NCBI RefSeq assembly: GCF_031877795.1
Contig: NC_133933.1
Span: 4,896,632-4,960,631 of the forward strand
DNA from: Strix aluco
Lineage: Eukaryota; Chordata; Aves; Strigiformes; Strigidae
Reading direction: 5' to 3'
Length of the DNA: 64,000 bases
The notes beneath the pieces were generated by a model, which saw only the letters and a program-made list of their open reading frames with translations, was not told the DNA's origin and searched no databases. This document shows positions 10,621 to 36,461 of this stretch, piece by piece (the stretch's first letter is position 1; each line of letters begins with the position of its first letter). The translations under genes and the position numbers were made by a program.

Positions 10621-13600
10621 AGATTAATTGAACACAGTGTCTTCATTAGCAGTCTCCTACTAACCGTTGTGGAAAAGATTGCTGGTTTACACATACACAG
10701 TTTTAAATTTGGCTTGGTTGTGGCATGGCACAAAATCCAAGAACTCTGGGACCAAAAGATCCCAGAAACCTGGGATCGACTGTGGTGACGCTGGTAGATA
10801 CAGGACAGCAGCATGGAGCATCAGCCTCCCCCATGCCAGGTCTCCCATATCAAACCGAAGACTCTGCTATAAATTGACCTAGTTAACTTCTTGGTCTGAA
10901 CCAGAAATTGCATCCTATACCTGGGAAGTCTTTCCTAATCTATTTAATTAGAAAGTTTACTTTCTCTTTTGGTGTGTAATTGGGCAGCCTGAATCAGAAA
11001 CATAAGTGAGATGAGCAAACAGACTGACTATTCCAGGTCCTCTCCTGATACACTCAGCAGGGGAACAGCCATCTTACTGCACCCTTTTTAGATTGTGGAA
11101 CATCTTACTTCTCTTCCCAAAAGCTGGACCCGTCCCTGGAGCTGGCATTGGTAAGAGGACAAGCCAGGGCTCCCATCTGTTCCCCTGCCCATCAACAGCA
11201 AGATTATCGGATGATTATCATCCACTCTCCTCATTTAACCACAACTGAGGAAGGCCAAGCAAGGGAATAGGAACAAGGCTTATTCCAACTGAACAAATCG
11301 ATTTCTTATATAGGAATTCCCCGTGCTTGACCTCAGGGATTTCAGCAGCCTTACATTGCTTTGGAAGAGTTGCATTCATGCTCCTAGCCATTCTTTGTGC
11401 AGATTACACTTCCTTACAGTAAGTAGGGACTGAACAGCTTTGAAACCCAGATGTTTCTTCATCAGGCCCAGGATACACACTCTTCTCTCTGCCTCAGAGA
11501 CAATGCTGATTTCCATTGCATGGTCTCCCTTCTGTTTGCATTTCTAAAAGCTACAGCAGTTAAGTTGTTGCCGAGAGCCAGGACCACCAGAAGAGCTGCC
11601 TCTCAGATATTGACAACGTGAAATACTTTCAACTGAAAATTCCTCCTTAACTGGCTGTGTGTGTGGTGAAGCATGTGATCAATATTTCAGTTGCCTCATG
11701 TAACATCAGATGAGCAACACTCCAGAACATTTATTCCTTGTCCTTGAAAACTAAGAACTTGCAGTGTGTAGTATCTCACATGGGATGCAGTGACAGGCCG
11801 GATGAGAGCAGATGGGACAAATGAAGGCAGTTTGTATTTTCAATTGCTGTCTAACATGTCAGCATGGAAGCTAACAGAAAAATAGCTACAAAATTATTAT
11901 CTTTCATCTTCCTCCTCAGCTTTTTAATATTATGATCTGCATATAAAGAATTAATCAAGAGCAAGTCAGAGCTTCAGTTATTAACAGGCCTGATGCACTC
12001 CCACTGAAAGTCATCTGGAATCCTCCCACTGAGTTATATGGGCTCCAAGGCACAGTGTTAGACAAGTAAACCTTAAAAAAAAAAATAGCAGGAATGATTT
12101 CAAAGTCCCTGGGTTTAATAGGAAAGAGGCCTTCATAAGAAATGATGATGAAAGATGTGCAGCACTGCCTCCTGCACAGGTTTTGTAGGGTACAGAAGTT
12201 GTGGGATTGGTAAGAGAAGCTTTTAGTGAACAAATACTGCTAACCAACTCAGTGATGAATTCTGAGGACCCCCAGAGCTGTTGGCTCTTCAGCCGAACTC
12301 CTGCCCACCTATGTGTCACTGGAAAGCTCCCCCAACTCTAGGGATCCCAGCCCTCATCCTGGCCCATGTGGTACCGGGGGAGCAGATGCTGGGAAGTGCA
12401 CAACTGCTGGACTGCCCCACCATCCCTTCTGTTACTTTGCCACATCGTTGGGTGAGGAGCACCTCCCTCTTACCCAGCAACCCTGAAATCACCTTTACCT
12501 CCAGTCAGGTTAAAGGGCTGAGGCGTACAAAAGCCTGTACTTACAACATCTAAAATAAGCAACAGTTACAGTATTTTAGGTGACAAATAAATAAAAGAGA
12601 AAAAACCCAAAACTCTATTGACACTACTCTTAAATCTAAAATACTCCTCTCCCAATACCCAGCTAACCTGCTGCAGACACTTTCCTGGGATTGTTTTACT
12701 ATACAGCATTCATCTCAGATTGCATTCGACAGAGAACTTGTTGGCAGAACTCATTAGCTTTTATCACTACTCGTCATTTATAAGCCCTGCTGACGGTTTA
12801 GGAAAAATTTAATTTTTCCCTTGAAAACAGTCACCACATAAGAGATGCAGCTTTCCTCCCAAGTCTATTCTCCAGGGACACAGTATCAGGGACCTAACAA
12901 AGTACGTAAGCAGACATGATACTACCACGGGTTATGGAGGACTCTGCTAGCTGTATGAACATGCACATGGACTTTACAGAGGTTTGGCCAGGAGGTGAAT
13001 TCCAGCCATTGTGGGGCTTTCTTACTAAGCACTTACATCAGTTATTTCATGAATCTTCTCTTCTATGCAAGGGCTTACTCCTAAGAGTGCATGTTAATTG
13101 GCAGAAAGAATGAGCATTGGTTTTGACGTAAGCAATTACAGAAAGAGTATAAAAGAACAAAAACGTTAAGCTAAATCAATTTAGTAAGTTGTGCATTGAT
13201 CTGAGTGATATTAACAGCTTCATACGGTGTCATCAAAAAAGAAAGCAGAGCCCAGGAAATACACATGTAACACAAGGAGTAGCAGGGTATCACCTACCAA
13301 CACAGTTTTGAGGTGGTTGCGCTGCTGTGGGAAACAAAAATCATCTCCAGAAGTTCATTGTTCCTTCCAGGAGACTACTCCCCTAACTTGAGAGGACACA
13401 GCTTGAGAAATGGCCCCACGACAGCTCCCCAGCCTGGGCCACAGGCTGTTCTGGCAGGTAAAAGAGCTGTACCTCCGCACTCACAGTCGGTGACGCTGTG
13501 GGCATCGCCACCAGTTACACACCCCCCTGCCCCGAGCAGCTGCAGCAGCACTTCACTCCCACTGCAGTGTTACGGATGGGCTAGGCAGAGGGTTTTAGAC

Positions 13601-16309
13601 ACTTAGCATTATTAACACCCTGATTTGATCTCATGCTTCTGCAGTGTAACTCACAGCTAGCTGCAACAATCCGAACAACTTGCAGAATAAGCCAAATGTG
13701 TAAATTTGTGTCATTCTCCCAAACTGGCAAATCTGAACGAGGAGATTTGGGTGTAATGCACCGTGCAGCAGATTTTTAGCATCAGAATCTGGACAGATAA
13801 GTAACAGCAATAATTACTTGGGCAGTAAAAGGCTTAAGTGAAAACCATGCAATCCCCAAGCACACCTTCCAGCTGAAGTCAGCACAAGAGTCCTGATGGT
13901 GCACAGCCTCCTTCCAGAGGTCAGCTGTGGGATGTTTGTAGCATCCTCGTGCTTTTACAACGACAGATAAAACCCAGCACAATACAAAGACAACAAGTGA
14001 TACTGAGGATGACAGCTATTATTCCACTTGTTCCATACAGGGACTGTGCAGTGCTGTCAGTCTGGCACCTTCTGCTAACACCAAACAAAACTTCACAGCC
14101 TTTATATTTCAAACACTTTGAAGCAGCTGTTTGGCGGTGAAATCTTTTCATGTGTAATTAGACCATTTTGGAGCTATCAAGTGAGCATATCGGTAATGGG
14201 GGCTTTACCCATCATGATGAAGCACGTATGTTGTAGGAGCAATTAAGGTGAATGTTTAAGAGTCTGTAAAACAAGGGGAAAACATATATGCACCTCAGTA
14301 ATATATGCTCTTTGGAATAATTCTGCTTAGGAAATAATTTACTACTGATTACCTCATTATCAGATGCTGACACAGTAGGCAAAACCTATCTGCTATGGGC
14401 TCCACAAACCTCTGGATAGCATTGCCCTCAGATGAAGACTCAGGTGGTCTGGACCAAACCATGTGAGAAACAGTGTCTCTGTGCTGTGACGTGTTTCCCA
14501 GGTTCGGCTCTGGAAGCTCTAATCTCCAGCTACAAGGCTCCACGGAATGTTCAAAGCTCTGGGCAGTTTACACCTTTCCTTCCTTAATGCAGTCAGTTAC
14601 ATTTTTAACACCACCATCCCACTTGTATTCCTGCATTCGCTTGGCACTGCTCCAAAACTGAACTGTCAGCCAAAAAGAGCCCAACAGCTTGAGGCTGCAG
14701 ACGAGCTTCTTCTCTGGCAAGCTTTATTTGTCTCTAAAGGCAGGGAATACTGTGAGTTTCTTTAATAGGATTTTGATCCTATTTATTTTGGAGATGTTGC
14801 AGTACCCTAATACCAGAGCAGCAGTCAAGCAAGGCAGAGATGCTCTGCTCTTGAAGCTACGTTGCTCTGAAATATCCAGTATGATGTTCAGCTGTTGAAA
14901 AAAGGATGTTTTGCTTCTTGAATCATGGTCCTCGTTATCACTCTCAAAGAGCTCACGGAAAGATGATCACCGTGAGAAAATATATCAAGCATAAAAAGCT
15001 AAATATCCCCCCCAAACACACACACACTTATGCACACATCCACACATGGGGTGAAATGCCAAGTACCCACACTTGTCATGGTCTGGTTCCAGAGTTTCCA
15101 GAGTTTCCATAGTCAAGTCACACAGGTGTTTCAGACAGGAACTTCAGTTATGTTTGTGCTGGACTAAATTTCAAAATACATGTGCTAGCTTTTCTAATGT
15201 GCATTTAATGTGTGCTACACTACAAAATGAAAAGGGAGAATTCACCTGGGCCTTAGGCCAAGACACATGTATTTCCTTGTATGTGGCAACAGCAAAAAGC
15301 AAAAAATCTTAAATATTACACAAAACAGGCAGGGAAACGTCTTCTGCTGTGCCATGTCTGCAGCATCTATTTAGTGTGACCAGGGAGAAGGAGAAGGGCA
15401 CGCACAATATATTTTCTAAAGAGGAAAGCAATCAGCCAAAGCATAACACAGTGCAAAACTAATAATCCAGCCAAGTCACATTTCAAAGTGCTAGCATGAA
15501 ATAGCTACTGTACAAATGACACTCCTCGCAGCGAAAATAATGAAATGCTTTATGCTAAAATGGTGCTACCTGTTGCCGTGACTCACCACACAGCCCCGTG
15601 CCTTGCATCACCCGCCTTTCCATGCTCTTGGACGTGAATCCAGCCGCGCATCACCACTTCCCCGGCAAAAGATATTTCATGTCAAAAAATGACTTTGCCC
15701 TTGAGCTTCCTAATGCTAGAGGTGTTTTGCAAATAATCCAACAGCCAGCCTTGGCTAGGTACAAGGGAAACAGCGTCGCTGCAGCAGCAGCCATCATCCC
15801 ATACCCGATTACCGAGCCCATCAGGAGCACTGGTGGCCAGTTGGTTTGCGGCACTCGGAGGCTGAAATTAGACTCTAAACAAGACAGAAAAGCAGCATGG
15901 AGAGCTTGGGAAGTCACCGTGTTAGTGGTGCTCGCCTTCAAGAATGACACGCTTCAACTCGCTAAAACAGTTTTGAGTGTTTTCCCCCATTTGTTGGCAC
16001 TAATGTGGTTTTTTTCTGTTGATAAATAGATTCCTCTTTCCAGTCAGGTCGTTGTGTTTCAAGTCTAACGTGCCTTATTTATATTATAGTGCCACACAAA
16101 CCCTCTGGGGATGGCTATGAAGTTGGGTTATACGCAGATCTTGCAATTCCATTTTTGTGGCCAGTTTTTCTAGTAAAATTTAGAGGTGAAACAACTATAC
16201 CGCGCTGCTTTCCGTGGGAGAGAAAGGAGGGTTGTCAGGAAAGTAAGTCAGCAGCAAGAAAAAGTCAGAGGCCACGACATCCAACTCCTTCCCCGCAGCA
16301 CCACAGAAG
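10621..16309. other. Intergenic region between the SDR and ANKEF1, no gene recognised
   Basis: I found no exon with recognisable homology on either strand. Short open frames at 12281-12553, 13313-13606 and 15598-16029 overlap others on the opposite strand and have no domain. The stretch 15540-16040 is somewhat richer in CpG than its surroundings and lies just upstream of the CpG island. A short CA run sits at about 15015-15028. Confidence 0.5.
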
Positions 16310-16360
16310 GACACCGAGACCCTTTTCCCCCAGCCCGCGGGGCGCTGAGGGCAGCCGCCG

Positions 16361-16388
16361 CCTCACGGTTCCCGCCTCACGGTTCCCG
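16361..16388 (+). repeat. 14-bp promoter tandem repeat with E2F-like cores
   Basis: CCTCACGGTTCCCG occurs twice back to back (16361-16374, 16375-16388). Each copy yields GGTTCCCGCC, which resembles the E2F consensus TTTCCCGC with one change. Functional relevance is inferred. Confidence 0.6.
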
Positions 16389-16399
16389 CCCCCGCCGCC

Positions 16400-16413
16400 G
16401 TTGCCAAGGAAGC
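16400..16413 (+). promoter_or_regulatory. X-box-like (RFX) site in the ANKEF1 promoter
   Basis: GTTGCCAAGGAAGC matches the RFX X-box (GTTGCCATGGYAAC) at most positions, with a perfect GTTGCC half-site and a degraded second half. RFX factors drive ciliary and axonemal genes, and ANKEF1 is a flagellar protein, so the site fits its gene. It is a motif match only. Confidence 0.4.
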
Positions 16414-16425
16414 GGCCGGGCGGCC

Positions 16426-16467
16426 ATGGCGGGCGCGGCGCGGGCCGGCGGGGCGACGCGGCGCTGA
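16426..16467 (+). other. Upstream ORF in ANKEF1 exon 1
   Basis: ATG at 16426-16428 in strong Kozak context (cggccATGGcg) opens a 13-codon frame (MAGAARAGGATRR) that stops at 16465-16467, before the exon 1 donor. If transcription starts upstream of it, this uORF would be the first scanned start codon and would dampen translation of the main frame. Confidence 0.5.
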
Positions 16468-16489
16468 GGGGGGGCCCGGGGCTCCTCAG

Positions 16490-19400
16490 GTGAGTGCCCG
16501 GTGAGGCCGCGGGCTGGCGGGGGGGGGCAGCCGCCGGGGTGTGGGGGCTGGATGCGGCCTCTCGGCAGGCCGGGGCGGGGAACGGGGGGTGCAGGGCACC
16601 GCGTGGGGCGCAGGCCCGCCTCAGGGCGGGGGGCTGCTGCGCTGCCGGTCTTTAAAGGCTCCTCTCCCAGAGGAGGGCGGACTGGAAGGTACCTCAGCCT
16701 GTCCCTCTGCACGGTCCGTGTGGGTCCAACGCCAGCTCTTCACCATATTCCCGTTCCCAGCAGTTTCTCTCCCGTTAAAGCCAGTCTCATTCTGGCCACC
16801 CATTCCTCTGAGTCACCACCCAAGAAAAATCAACTCACACCGGATTTATCCCTTACCCGGCTTCTCCAGGGCCCTCAGCACTTGAGGCTCCGCAGGGACG
16901 GTTGCTCCCCCAGTTCCTTGCTCCTGGGTGCAGCGGCACCTTGCCACCACCTCCCCAGTCGCCCAGGGGTTTTTGGGGAGCCCCAGCTCTGCTCCTGGCT
17001 GGGGAGCAGCCTCCCCTCAGCCCCTGCACCCGATGGCTGGCGGCCGGCTGGCCCCCAGGGCTCTGTTACCTTCCAGTTGGGATGAATGCTGAAGGGGCTG
17101 GAAGTTGCAAGGCAAACCGAAGACAAAAGAGCGCACGTCTTTTGATCGAAGCCGGCCATAACCTCAGGACCGGCTTTACAGTGCTCAGGATTGGGCCCGG
17201 GTTCCCGGAGGGTTGAGGTCTCAACACGAAATTGAAACCTGCTCAGTTCAGACAAAAAATGCCAAGGAAGCGACCATCACTCAGCAGTAAACTATGCCTC
17301 CGCCCAAGGCAAAGCATTTCTTGAGAGTTAACACCAAGAAGGGCTCGAAGAGACGACCCAGCATTATAGGCTATTCATTATGCTGGAATTCAGTTTTAGG
17401 AGGATATTGCTGTACCACTCCTATTAAACATTAGTCACAGCCAAAAATCCAGCGCAATTATTTGTATAAAGCTGTAAATATAGTGTGGCACTGTCACCAT
17501 ATTGGTTTCTTTTATACCGGCATATAGGGCTTACGCTTATCTCGATGGCCAGCATGCAAATGGATTAAATTTAGAAAGTGCTAAGCTATTTTCTCTCACT
17601 AAAGATAAAACACATGAAAATTTTGTTTACTGGTTTGTGAATAGTGATAATGAAAGGAATGTTTTCAGCTTGAAATGTTGAATCCGAAAAATGTTGAAAA
17701 CTTTAAAAAAGGAGTCACAAGTGCTTCCAGCAGCAGGCAGGCACCAGGCTTCAACAGGGAGTCAGTGAGTGAGGGAAGGCACTGGCCACCAGACCTTCCT
17801 CCTCTATCAGTGTACCTCGATCAGAGCTTGGAAAGCTTTGTGAGAAAGCAAGAACCTGATTAAAATTATTTTCTTAATACTAGGTGTACTGGGAAAAGGA
17901 TTAATCTGAATTTGAAATGAGTTCATGCCCTCAACCAAAACAATGATACAAGCTGGCAGAATGAAGGTAGCGATTCTGTTGATGTTTGCCAACAGATAAA
18001 ATTGTTGCTAAGCAGATGTTACAAGCTTGGAATTCATGATTATAGCTTCATGAAGTCCTCCCCAGAGCACAGCTAAAGCCACATTACCAATCCCTCATTT
18101 TCCATTAAAAGATCTGTTACAGGTTAAGTGATAAAAGCTCTGTAAAATACATACGGTTGGTAGTATTTACTTAATGAAAATTTGCAGGATGCTGTAGTTA
18201 TATTTTCATTACAGAAGCCTGTTTCACTTGCTTAGAACTTGACGTGACTCTGGGTAGAGTTTTCTATCCCACCTGTCTTACTTTGATTCTGTTACTGTAG
18301 AAACTTCTAATAAAACTTGATCCAGTCACTTTCAAGAAATACTGCAAAGAAATATTAATTATCACATTTAAAATATTATGGTTGTTTTAACGTAAATTGT
18401 TGGTTCTTAATGCTTTGAAGCAAAGACTTTAAACTTGGTAGGATCTCACTGGTGGTTGAATTGTGATAACAACATGCTTCACCACTGTGATTAAAATAAT
18501 TTCACTTATGTTTATGGAAATAATTTGTTACCATGTGTGAAGTATTAAAAGAATACCATGATAAGCACCTCAAAAGCACCAGGAAAAACTGGTCAGGCTG
18601 AACTGGGGCTAAAATTGGAATGGAGTGTAATAAATTACCCCGTGAGCAAAAAGGAAAATGTGCAGTAAAGTGTAAGGCATGTTGTCAATCTCATGTCCCG
18701 AATGGGGCAAAGGTTCTGGGAAGCGAGTAATCCCTAATCACGTACTTATTTCTCTTTAGTTTCAGACTTGTTTTGCGAGTGTGTCATCTTACCCACTGGA
18801 AAACACAACAGTCTGGGACATGCTTATTCTGGATGCTTGTACTTCAGAGACAGTGTTTGCTACCTGCTAAAGATCCCATCACTTTGGCAAGTTTTTCTCC
18901 TCTGAAGTTTCATATCACAGCTTCAGTATTCCTAGGACTGTGGACTTCTATATGAACTTCAAGAGGTAGCACTAGCACTGTTCTGAATCTCAAGGATAAT
19001 CCATAAAATAAATCTAAATCCATATGCATTGAATATTATACCCATTTGTGCCTTCATCGAATGTTACTGACAGATTTTTTACCAACTGCAATGCTGCTCA
19101 TGTTCTGTAGCATTACTAACCTGTTTCCGTGGAGAGTGTCATTTCTCCAGTATTTGCAGCTTCAGGGGGAGAAAGAAGGGAAGAAAAGGTAAGTTTTGAT
19201 TCTAAATGAGTTTCTGAAAAAATGCCATGCAAGATCCAGGTGCAAATAATGAATAACAGTGGGAAGAAAGGGTCCAGTTTTTGGAAGTAAACCCAAGTTC
19301 CTTCCTGCTGCAGCGGGATGGGAAACGGAACAAGAGTATGAGAGAATATTTAAGCTTGTCAGCTCCGTCTAAGTATCTTTAAAAACATTTCTTTTGCTGT

Positions 19401-21713
19401 ATTTCTGTGGTGTAAGTACTGTAAGAGCCTTCCCTGCAGTACCTTCTTGCCGCTCCTCACCACAGCCCCCACAGAGTTTACACCACTTCTTTCCCTGTGC
19501 TCAGAAGCCTGGAAAAACTTGTGTTGAGGATTTGCTCAGAAATTACTTCCTAAAGTTTCAGGCTCTAAAAGCTAGACTCCACAGGGGACTCTAGTTTTCG
19601 CTTCTGTCAGGACATTACCCAGAAGTAGCCTTAATTCTCAGCTCTAAACTTTAGGACTAGACTGCTGCTGTAGTTGTAACTCCTGTCAGTAGAAAAAAAA
19701 TCTCTGCATTTATTCCCTTTCACAGGACAATACGTCACAAGAAACACAACATGTTAGGGAAGAGAATAAACAAGCCACAGGTGACAGGTTTAAGTTATTG
19801 CTACTTAATGATTTAATCGTGCAATGTAGGAATATACTTTGTATATGATCAGAATGAGGTTTGTGTAAGACCTACACAGAAAAGAATTCAGCATTTAGCC
19901 AATGCCATATATAAATGGAGAAAGCCCCCAAACTCAGAGCAGCTGACCTATTCTGACCAGATTTCATTCTGAAGAGAAAGTCTTTGCATTTTAGTGCCCG
20001 CTTAAATGCTTCTGCAAGTGAGCAGCTTCTAATAATAATGCTGTTCAAATAAAACACGGTGTAGAGCTGGTCAAAACTGTTACAATGACAAACAGTTTTC
20101 CTAGCAAACCGTGAACATCTTACAATATTTTTGCGATGCTCCATAGACTAGAAAGGGCAACTTTTAAGTGGCTCCAGGCGTTGTATGGCCCTTCCCTACC
20201 TTTTCCTTGCTCCTCTCCTGAAACACCTCTGCTATTTTAACTCCTGTTACAGGGGAGGAGTGATCAGCTGCAGTCAGATGAGTCAGATGGTGTAATGAGG
20301 TGGTTTTACACCCAGTGCCTGACTCGGGGCTGCAGGTATCTTTAGGCAGCATGGCCAGATGCAGAGGGAGAGAGTGCCGAGTAGCTTGTTCAGTGGAGGA
20401 AAACAGTTCTCACAAATCTGTCACAGTAAACTTGACCCCCTCTCTGTTGTTCCAAAACCAGGCTGGCCACAGAACTTCAAAAGAAATGAAAGATGGTAGT
20501 TACAGAAACGTCAATTAGCATGTTGTGCTTGTGGTACAAAAATTAATGCTCTCTCTCCATTCCCAACACAATTAGCCTTCATTCATTTTTTTACTACTTT
20601 TCCTGCAGTTTTCTCTCCATCTTCCTTTCCAGAATGGGAGATGTTGCCTCAAAAATCTGTTGGAATTGTGCATTCTTCTGTATCTCTCTTAAAACTCACC
20701 TTTTCTTGGACATCCGCAAAGCACCCAGCAGTAGCCAGGCAGATTGCTGAGTGGTCCCCTTTACAGGCTATGTTGCTAATTAAAAAAAAACCAAACCCTG
20801 CAAAACCCAAGTATTCCCTAAGAGGACGCTGTTCCTCCACATTTTTTTTTTGTTGTTGTTGCATATCCTGTAAGCATACTATCGTTTTTGGAGGGCAGGC
20901 TGACCCAAGGCTTGCTGAAGCTGATAGGAAGCTTCCCATCCACTTAAGCAAGCTTCAGAAATGGTCCTTATAAAGTCTGACCCTTGCTTGGCCCTCCAGC
21001 CACAAGTGCTGAGACTAGCTAAAAGAGGGTTACAAAGCCTAACAAAAAAAATCAGAATTGCAGCAAATGCAAAGCTGGTTTCCTGCATGGCACTTTTCTC
21101 AGGAAGCACATGTTGCATCACCTGGAGGAACCTTTTTCCAGGCCAGTGCCCTGCTGTCTGCATCTTTTTTTCCCCCAAGGGTTTTGCTGCAGAGAAATGC
21201 AGTTTACTCTTTTATGTACATAGCCCAGCAGGAAGTTCATGCATCAACTACCAAAAAAACGAAGGTGCTCAGGTACTGGTGAGGTGATGCTAGTATCAAT
21301 TTTATGTTTCAGCAAGTGCAGAGGACACTGTGACTTGTGATTTTTTTTTCGCCTTGGAAGTACTAAAATGACAAATGATCAGCCTCCCCTTAGGCTTCCA
21401 AGTAATTGTAGATTATAACAGTACCTTGAATGGAAGGCAGTTACCTTGCAGTTTCTTAATTTTCACCTTGAATGAGACTTCTTCAGAACAGTTTGAAGAC
21501 TAGAAAGAACAATTTTACAGGGTGCTATATGTGTTTATATAGTCCCTATATAGGCTGTATATACCAAATGAGATAAATTCATTCAAAGCTTAGGGCTCTA
21601 TCAAGTTAAAGCAGATATTTTCATGCCTTGAACATAGTTTGATTCCTGTTCTTACTATTATGTAATTATAATCTCATCTCTGAATGTACACGTTTTCTTC
21701 TCTCCCCATGCAG
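16490..21713 (+). other. ANKEF1 intron 1, nothing else recognised
   Basis: It runs from the GTGAGT donor at 16490 to the ttctctccccatgcag acceptor at 21713. The first few hundred bases remain GC-rich and give long but overlapping open frames (16501-17085 among them) that look compositional. Additional non-coding 5' exons could be hidden here; I could not identify any with confidence. Confidence 0.6.
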
Positions 21714-33921
<12,208 letters not shown>

Positions 33922-34303
33922 GCATACCAGCTGGAAGAAGCTACTTCAGCACATATTTTGAGGGAACAAAGATCTAAAAGGCTGCTCCTCTGTAAGGAAG
34001 GCATCATGCAGTGCTCAGTAAATGCATCTCAGTTATGATAAAAAAAATGTAGCAAGTTTTTCCTCTGTAGATTATGTTGTTTACACACAATCTTTTGTTA
34101 AGGGCTTAGTCTGGAAAAAGGCTTATCCTCATGTGTTTCTAAGTCTTGGAGCTGGCTCAGCGTGCTTCGTGGAATGGCCACTGTTGTGACACACACGTGC
34201 CCTTTGTCTTTGTAAAGGTATGGCTTTATGAGGCTATTTTTCACCCCAACATAAAACAACTTTCTGGAAGATATGTTACCCTTTCTACTAAAAGGGTATT
34301 AAA
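33922..34303 (+). other. ANKEF1: ANKEF1 3' UTR with candidate poly(A) signal
   Basis: The nearest plausible polyadenylation hexamer is ATTAAA at 34298-34303, about 380 bases after the stop. No AATAAA is seen closer. Assignment is positional. Confidence 0.35.
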
Positions 34304-36461
34304 TAGAGAGATGCGAAGATAGCATTCAGAAATTATTTAAGACAACAGTGTTCTGGGTTGTCTGCAGAGGCAACAGAAAGTACAGAATTTACAACCAGGA
34401 CTACTACTGTCTCGTGTACATCTTTCATGTTCTCCCATACACTTGCACGAGTGTGCAAACCTTTCTCTCACTCACTGAGGATGTATTCCTCAGCTGCAGC
34501 GTTGCAAAGCTGTTAACAAGACCTTTAGATATTTTTGGCAAATTTGAAAAACATTCAGAGATTTTGTGAGTGCAGGTTCTTGTATTAATAGCTACATCCA
34601 CAGCTAATCCACATCGGTGCTTGCCCCCACAACAGTGAAGTCAACAGATATTGCCCCCACCATTTTAATGAGTTCTTTAGTTGGGAACGAATTGGTGTCT
34701 TAGAAGTGAACTGACCAGGCTGTGCTAATTTAGTATGAAGAATAGGTACTGAAAGTTTGTATAATGTCAAGATTCACATGACAGGATCAGGCCAAAACAG
34801 CACGGGTTCTGCCGAGGGACTTGGTGCCTCTTGAATTCTGGTCAGTATGTCTACAAAATAGTTGGCAGCGCAAAAGTGAGCCCAACTTGAAGCTTCAAAA
34901 AGGCAGTAATGTGATAAGTTTTGGGCAAGCAGAGGCTGGAAATACTGGGAACGTTCAGCTGAGAGAGGAAAGAAGTGGGATGGAATGCCATAAAAATATA
35001 TCTAAAGAAGCAAAAAGTGTGGGGAAGTGAACTGAAACCTCCTATATATTCTTTCATGAGATACAAGAACATTCAGACTACAAAAAAAAAAGAGAAAGCT
35101 GCACACATATTAAATACTCTACAACATGCAAATAGCCTGTGGAACCCTCTAGCCCAATTATCCTTGGAAACTTAAAAAAAATAATATTTACACAGATTGT
35201 GAGAAGAGTCTAGTTAGCTAATGCATAAGGGATAAAATCCCTTGTGTTTCAGGACCTCAGCTAATTACCATTGGCAGATGATAAAGTTTTCTAGCAACGC
35301 AGTTCACTCCCCGATTGTCCTGCGTGGTGATGTGTGTGTCCCTTAGGAGAGAAGATGACACTGGCCTAGGCAGACACTGTAAATTAAATCAGCTTCTGGC
35401 TTGATAGTAACCCATTCTTTAACTTTTTTTTTTTTTTAATGTATGAGACTTCAAGAGCTGTCTGGCTCAAGAGTACAGCTACTTTTGAAAATTTGTTTTC
35501 AAACATACACTTCTGTTTTTAACTGCAAATCTCGAACCCTGGAATCTGAGCTTCAAACTGTGTTCTTCTGGTTCATTTCTTGTAATAAGAACCAAGTTTT
35601 GCCCTTGCTGATGTGTGTGATAGAGCATTTCCACGCCTGGATTTGCCTAGGTATGAAGAGAGCAGAGTGGAAGATTGTTGGGGAGAGCCTGTGCAATCAC
35701 ATTCCCAAAGACACCACCACCACCTGCATGACACTGTGATCCCTTTTTACAATCCAAATAGATGTGATGATTTTTAGTAGATAGCCAAGACAAATGCAAG
35801 ATCTATCTAGTGACATACTATTTTCAAATACCACTACTGAACGTATTATTTGCATGAATGTGGTTGTGCACGAGTAGTTTATGACAAGTTGCTTACATTG
35901 AGAAAATATCCTGATATGTTTAGCATTTTAATGGTTCAGTATAAAGACTCTATGGGCACGTGAGATGCCATTTCAAATATCAGCTGTCTTGGAATTCTTA
36001 ATATCAGCATATCACCTTTGCCTGTCAACTTAAAACTCTTGCTGGCTGCAGATATTTGTAAGTAACAAAAATAATAGTGTTAAAGTTAGTAATAGAAAGC
36101 AGTGCAGGCAAGGAGCAGGATGCCCATGAACAGTTGTAAGTGAAACTTCATCTCTAGAAGAAGGAGAGGCATGGGGTCAGTTTGCTAGAGTAGCCATCAA
36201 AATAAAAATCCAAGCAGCACAGTCAGAAACTCCCAACTCATCCTGTAAGGTAAAACTGTGTTTCTGGCAGAGTTACATCTCTGCTGTGTTAAGGTATGGA
36301 CTGTTTTCAGCTGGCTGCGTTCATTGGGGTAACTGGAAGCAAATTGACAAGAACTTGAACGCAAAGGGAAGGAGCAGAAGGGGCTGTCTCTTGCATCAGT
36401 TTGGACCACGTTGTGGAATTCAGCTTGTTGGCGAGTAACCTCTGATAAGGTTTTTCAGAAA
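34304..36461. other. Intergenic, no gene recognised
   Basis: A/T-rich sequence with short open frames only and a 14-T run near 35425. Nothing in it resembles a coding exon. Confidence 0.5.

Larger units (their letters stand above)
16310..16640 (+). promoter_or_regulatory. ANKEF1: CpG island, probable ANKEF1 promoter and first exon
   Basis: This is the only strong CpG island in the window: dense CG dinucleotides and very high G+C in otherwise A/T-rich sequence. It ends a non-coding first exon at a CAG|GTGAGT donor (16489|16490), 5.2 kb upstream of the first ANKEF1 coding exon on the same strand. It contains a 14-bp tandem repeat and an X-box-like site (listed separately). No TATA box is apparent. 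The transcription start was not determined. Confidence 0.75.

Noticed and set aside
15598..16029. 143-codon frame upstream of the ANKEF1 CpG island
   Set aside because: A minus-strand frame of 99 codons overlaps it. It has no domain and no splice signals that tie it to either neighbour, so it remains unsupported as a gene.
16501..17085. 194-codon plus-strand open frame just downstream of the CpG island
   Set aside because: It starts inside the intron after a strong donor, overlaps other long frames on both strands, and is rich in Gly, Pro, Ser and Arg as expected from GC-rich composition. No domain is visible.
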